From contig NC_134465.1 of the NCBI RefSeq assembly GCF_047948215.1, positions 42,259,946 to 42,323,945 on the forward strand: a stretch of 64,000 nucleotides of DNA, in the 5' to 3' direction. The DNA comes from Lycorma delicatula. Taxonomy: Eukaryota; Arthropoda; Insecta; Hemiptera; Fulgoridae. Under the pieces are notes generated by a model. The model was given only the letters and a program-made list of their open reading frames with translations. It was not told where the DNA came from and made no database searches. Position numbers and translations under genes: made by a program. Positions 61,370-64,000 of the stretch are shown here, piece after piece (position 1 is the first letter of the stretch; each line of letters begins with the position of its first letter).

Positions 61370-61735
61370 CAACAAAAATATCCATTCTCACCATCCCCAA
61401 ATCCATTTTGACTAGTTTCAGCATGACATCTACACATATGTATCTCACATAACTCAAAAACGATTAGCCATAGAATGTTCAAATTTTGGATTTAGGACTG
61501 TTGAAATATCAAGTTGTACACCTCCACTTTTGATTGCAATCGACTGGGCCAAAAATGTGTATACAGTCAAACCTCTAAATAAAGTTGGGTTTCAATTTTT
61601 AAACACTTGGAGCTTCGATTTTTTTTAACTACAGTAATAAGCCCTCAATGAGAGCTTTTTAATGATATATCATCATAAGTGGTATTTATTTTCATTGATT
61701 CCAGAGTTATAGCCAAATAAGATATATATATAAAT
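61370..61735. repeat. Probable dispersed repeat of unknown class
   Basis: Non-coding sequence around CATAACTCAAAAACGATTAG and TTTTGATTGCAATCGACTGG. I recall similar text as an interspersed repeat in other insect genomes, but I cannot confirm that here. There are no open frames. Confidence 0.35.
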
Positions 61736-61794
61736 AGTTGGATCTTACAAAGAGAAGGCACATTGGTTCGAATCAGACTTAATATACATATATT

Positions 61795-62085
61795 TTTTGT
61801 TTGAATCAAATTTCACATACATTTTTTTTTTTTAATTTAAATATATTGATTTATTAATGATTAACCTCAGACTGTAAAAAAAGGTTTTAACAATAAATAA
61901 TAATTCAATAACAATATAAAAAAACATGAAAAAAATCAGAAGTTACTAGCGAAATAAAATTTTATGCACTTTTTATTTTAATTCAACATTTTTTACAGAG
62001 GTTAATAATTATTAATAAATCAATATATTTAAATTTAAAAAAAGTTAAAAAATATATGTATGTATGAAATTGGATTCAAACTGTT
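61795..62085. mobile_element. Foldback (MITE-like) element with ~90-bp arms
   Basis: The left arm (about 61798-61885) contains TTTGAATCAAATTTCACATA and AAATATATTGATTTATTAAT. The complement of the right arm (about 61990-62083) contains TTTGAATCCAATTTCATACA and the same AAATATATTGATTTATTAAT block, then TTAACCTC in both. The loop of about 100 bp has no open frame. Confidence 0.8.
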
Positions 62086-62692
62086 GTGTGCATGGTTACA
62101 GATAAAACACATTTCACTTACACCACTTAGGTACTTGAGCAATGTGAAACAAAATCAATATATAAACTAATATAAAAGGCTATGGAAATTTTTACAGCCT
62201 CGAGTATAATTGAACATTGCATGTTAGTATTTTGTGATGAATGACATGTACGTTAAAATGAAGTGCAGCAAAAAATGTACAAATGTAATTTAATAGGTGT
62301 ACAAGGAAGGCATATGGTATCCACATCAGATTTTTTGAGTAGTAGAGCTTATATAGACAAAACATTAGAAGTAAAAAATGTTATAATTTTTATTTATTAT
62401 TGTTGATAATTTATTATACTATTATGCTTAAATGCAAATTCATAAACATTAAATTAAGATATTTTTGAATTCAAAAGACATTTATACAACGTGAAATGCA
62501 AAATATTTAAAAAGCTTTTAAAAGAAAAAAAATTTATTTTTCACATAATATGAGAAAATATGAAATAAAATGATAAAAAGTTAATTTTATGTATTTATAT
62601 ATTTGGCATTTGATTTGATCAATTTAATAGCAATGTGAATACCATAAGAAAATCCATGAATTTTAATAAATAGAAAAAACAATGTAACTCAC

Positions 62693-62818
62693 CTTCTCAA
62701 ACACACCGCAGAAAGTTGATACAATATTCTGTGTGAACAAAGCCGGGTACGGTCTTCCGACATTCTTCATAATCGAATCAATTAGATACAGCACAGGTAG
62801 TTTAATATCACTTGGCAC
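62693..62818 (-). CDS. Pcf11: Pcf11 exon: second part of the CTD-interaction domain (CID)
   Basis: This 126-nt, 42-codon exon has phase 0 at both ends. It reads VPSDIKLPVLYLIDSIMKNV and ends in STFCGVFEK. The segment LPV-YL-DSI-KNVGR-Y is the hallmark of the Pcf11 CID, the helical domain that binds Ser2-phosphorylated RNA polymerase II CTD. It is clearly closer to Pcf11 than to the SCAF4/SCAF8 or RPRD CIDs. The acceptor is TTTATAG just before the GTG codon and the donor is AAG/GTGAGT, a strong 5' splice site. The CID needs an N-terminal exon of several helices, which is not seen up to 64000 and must lie further upstream. In other animals the residues ending this exon (VFEK) are followed directly by VDE-TR, which is how the next exon starts, so no exon is missing between them. 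Confidence 0.95.
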
Positions 62819-64000
62819 CTATAAATCAAAATAACACAAAAACTGTTCGCTTTCTTTCTTGTTACGTTTTTTCCCTCTCATGACGCTTTCCTTCTTCAAC
62901 GGCAAAGCATCAGCGGCATAAGAAGTATTTTTCATTATGTATCGCTTATATGTACATATTATATAAAATATTATGAAAAAAATTTGCTTACTACCTAATC
63001 ACCACCATAAATATAAAAAAAAATTAATCTTAGTGCAAAATAATAAACATTGTACTCAATATTTTAATACTTCTCTTACATAAAATATTTTTAACAGGAA
63101 TGAAGTACTAATTTTTTTGAAAATATTCTGTAAATTGTAAAAATTAAAAGGCAACCCCTGTCATTCAACATCACTGTCATTAAAATGCTGAAAGTAACTC
63201 AATTGTAAATGAGTTACAATTGATATGAAAAATCAACCAAATTTTAATAATGTTATGTTTAGATAACAAATTAAATATAAACTCTATGAATATTTTTGGT
63301 GTATGAATATATTTCTTGATAGAGATTAATTTACTGTTCAATCCCATTGTTATTCAGTAAAAGTGTGTAATATATATACTTTTTTTTTCATAACATGGAT
63401 TTGCAAAATTGCAAATCTAAGTACTTTGCAAATTATTTGAAAAATAATTTCCCTCTTACTTAATAAGTATCACACAACATATGTAAACAATTTTTGCACA
63501 GCTTCAGAGTTAAACTGTAAGTCTATCTGTTAAGAATTCCCTGCAGAAGTTGTATCTACTTTATAATATTTCCAGCTTAAATATTAAATATATTTATTAT
63601 ATACTTACATACAAAAAAAGTGGATTTTATCACCACTTTATTTCAATACAGTTATAAAGGAAAACCACCTTTTTCCATTAAAAATAAAAATATTTAACAA
63701 TAATAATTATTACAGATATGGCTTGCCACTAATTCAATAAATAATACATTTTTGACTCTAGTAATTAAAAAGATCATTCAAATATAAAAAGCAAAAAACC
63801 AACCCATGTTTACAGAATTAACCATTTGTTTTTTATCAATAATGACTGCAGAAAAATGGGAAGTTTAATTTATTATCAATTATTACAGCAGAAGACTACC
63901 ATAATAGTCAAGTTAATAAAAAATAGGGTTGGCAATTTAAAATATATAATGGCAAACAAGAGGGTTAGTAGCAATAAAATTTTAGTTATAGACAATACAT
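62819..64000 (-). other. Partial Pcf11 intron upstream of the CID exon
   Basis: Begins at the TAG acceptor (62819-62821). A short, slightly GC-richer open frame (62822-62935, minus) lies directly against the acceptor. The remainder to 64000 is AT-rich and shows no exon for the N-terminal CID. Confidence 0.7.

Larger units (their letters stand above)
58373..62692 (-). other. Pcf11 intron of 4.3 kb
   Basis: Bounded by the GTGAGT donor at 62692 and the TTCACAG acceptor at 58373. It holds a GC-richer patch (60500-60660), a 30-bp tandem repeat (60731-60809), a probable dispersed repeat (about 61370-61730) and a foldback element (about 61795-62085). 58400-60480 and 62100-62690 show nothing recognisable. 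Confidence 0.85.
1551..62818 (-). other. Pcf11: PCF11 gene body (internal part; six coding exons, five complete introns)
   Basis: Six separated minus-strand coding blocks read in order as one metazoan Pcf11 protein: CID, coiled coil, disordered RDPR/SPR region, basic segment. Every block has an AG acceptor and a GT donor (GTGAGT, GTAGGT, GTAACT, GTATGT, GTGAGT, GTAAGT in transcript order). The phases agree: 0-0 for the first four blocks, then a phase-1 donor at 7603 that joins a matching acceptor at 1728. Pcf11 and Clp1 form cleavage factor II, which works in 3'-end cleavage of nuclear pre-mRNA and in transcription termination. The first exon (start of the CID) lies beyond 64000. The C-terminal half (Clp1-binding and zinc-finger regions in known Pcf11) lies before position 1. 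The host gene occupies more than 61 kb for 2.6 kb of visible coding sequence. An undetected small exon inside the 39.9-kb intron cannot be excluded. Confidence 0.93.

Noticed and set aside
1..64000. Endogenous viral element or novel defence system
   Set aside because: No viral protein motif, no integrase with gag/pol order, no LTR pair and no cluster of intact genes could be found. All non-Pcf11 coding traces belong to mariner elements or LINEs.

Overview
The window is AT-rich animal nuclear DNA, most likely from an insect. A hemipteran would fit the repeat families, but that is a guess. It lies almost wholly inside one protein-coding gene on the minus strand. That gene is the orthologue of PCF11, the scaffold subunit of the pre-mRNA cleavage/polyadenylation complex CFII, which binds the RNA polymerase II CTD. 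Six internal coding exons can be placed with canonical GT-AG borders and matching phases. In transcript order they are 62693-62818 and 58193-58372 (second half of the CTD-interaction domain), 50978-51232 (coiled coil), 10804-11118 (Ser/Ala-rich linker), 7603-9172 (large disordered exon with the RDPR motif, Lys-rich and SPR-rich tracts) and 1551-1728 (KKSK-type basic segment). Together they give 2624 coding nt, about 874 residues. The start of the gene lies beyond 64000 and its C-terminal half lies before position 1.

The other ~96% is intronic: 5.9 kb between 1729 and 7602, 1.6 kb at 9173-10803, 39.9 kb at 11119-50977, 7.0 kb at 51233-58192, 4.3 kb at 58373-62692, and two partial introns at the ends. 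These introns are a graveyard of transposable elements. At least eight mariner-type DNA transposons of different lineages, with different terminal inverted repeats, sit at 5171-6098 (-), 19075-20374 (+), 24069-25204 (-), about 32870-33967 (+), 36357-37656 (+), 41413-42728 (+), 52850-54177 (+) and about 54907-56034 (-). All have broken reading frames. One non-LTR retrotransposon (LINE) family left four pieces, all antisense to the host gene: 15370-16745, 20930-21260, 21835-22010 and 34040-35825. tRNA-derived SINE-like sequence lies at 52625-52786 (-) and, less surely, at about 38250-38345 (+). There are also foldback/MITE-like palindromes, tandem duplications (60 bp x3, 58 bp x2, 41 bp x2, 30 bp x2.6) and microsatellites.

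The only gene with a visible function is PCF11. No intact transposase, RNA gene, operon, CRISPR array or defence system was seen. The most notable structures are the mariner derivative with ~260-bp inverted arms (5171-6098), a 77-bp palindromic insertion inside a LINE endonuclease domain (34528-34604), a perfect 21-bp inverted duplication inside a mariner ORF (42549-42596), and several intronic hairpins. I found no convincing new biological system. Exon coordinates are supported base by base; repeat borders are approximate unless a TIR/TA border is stated.
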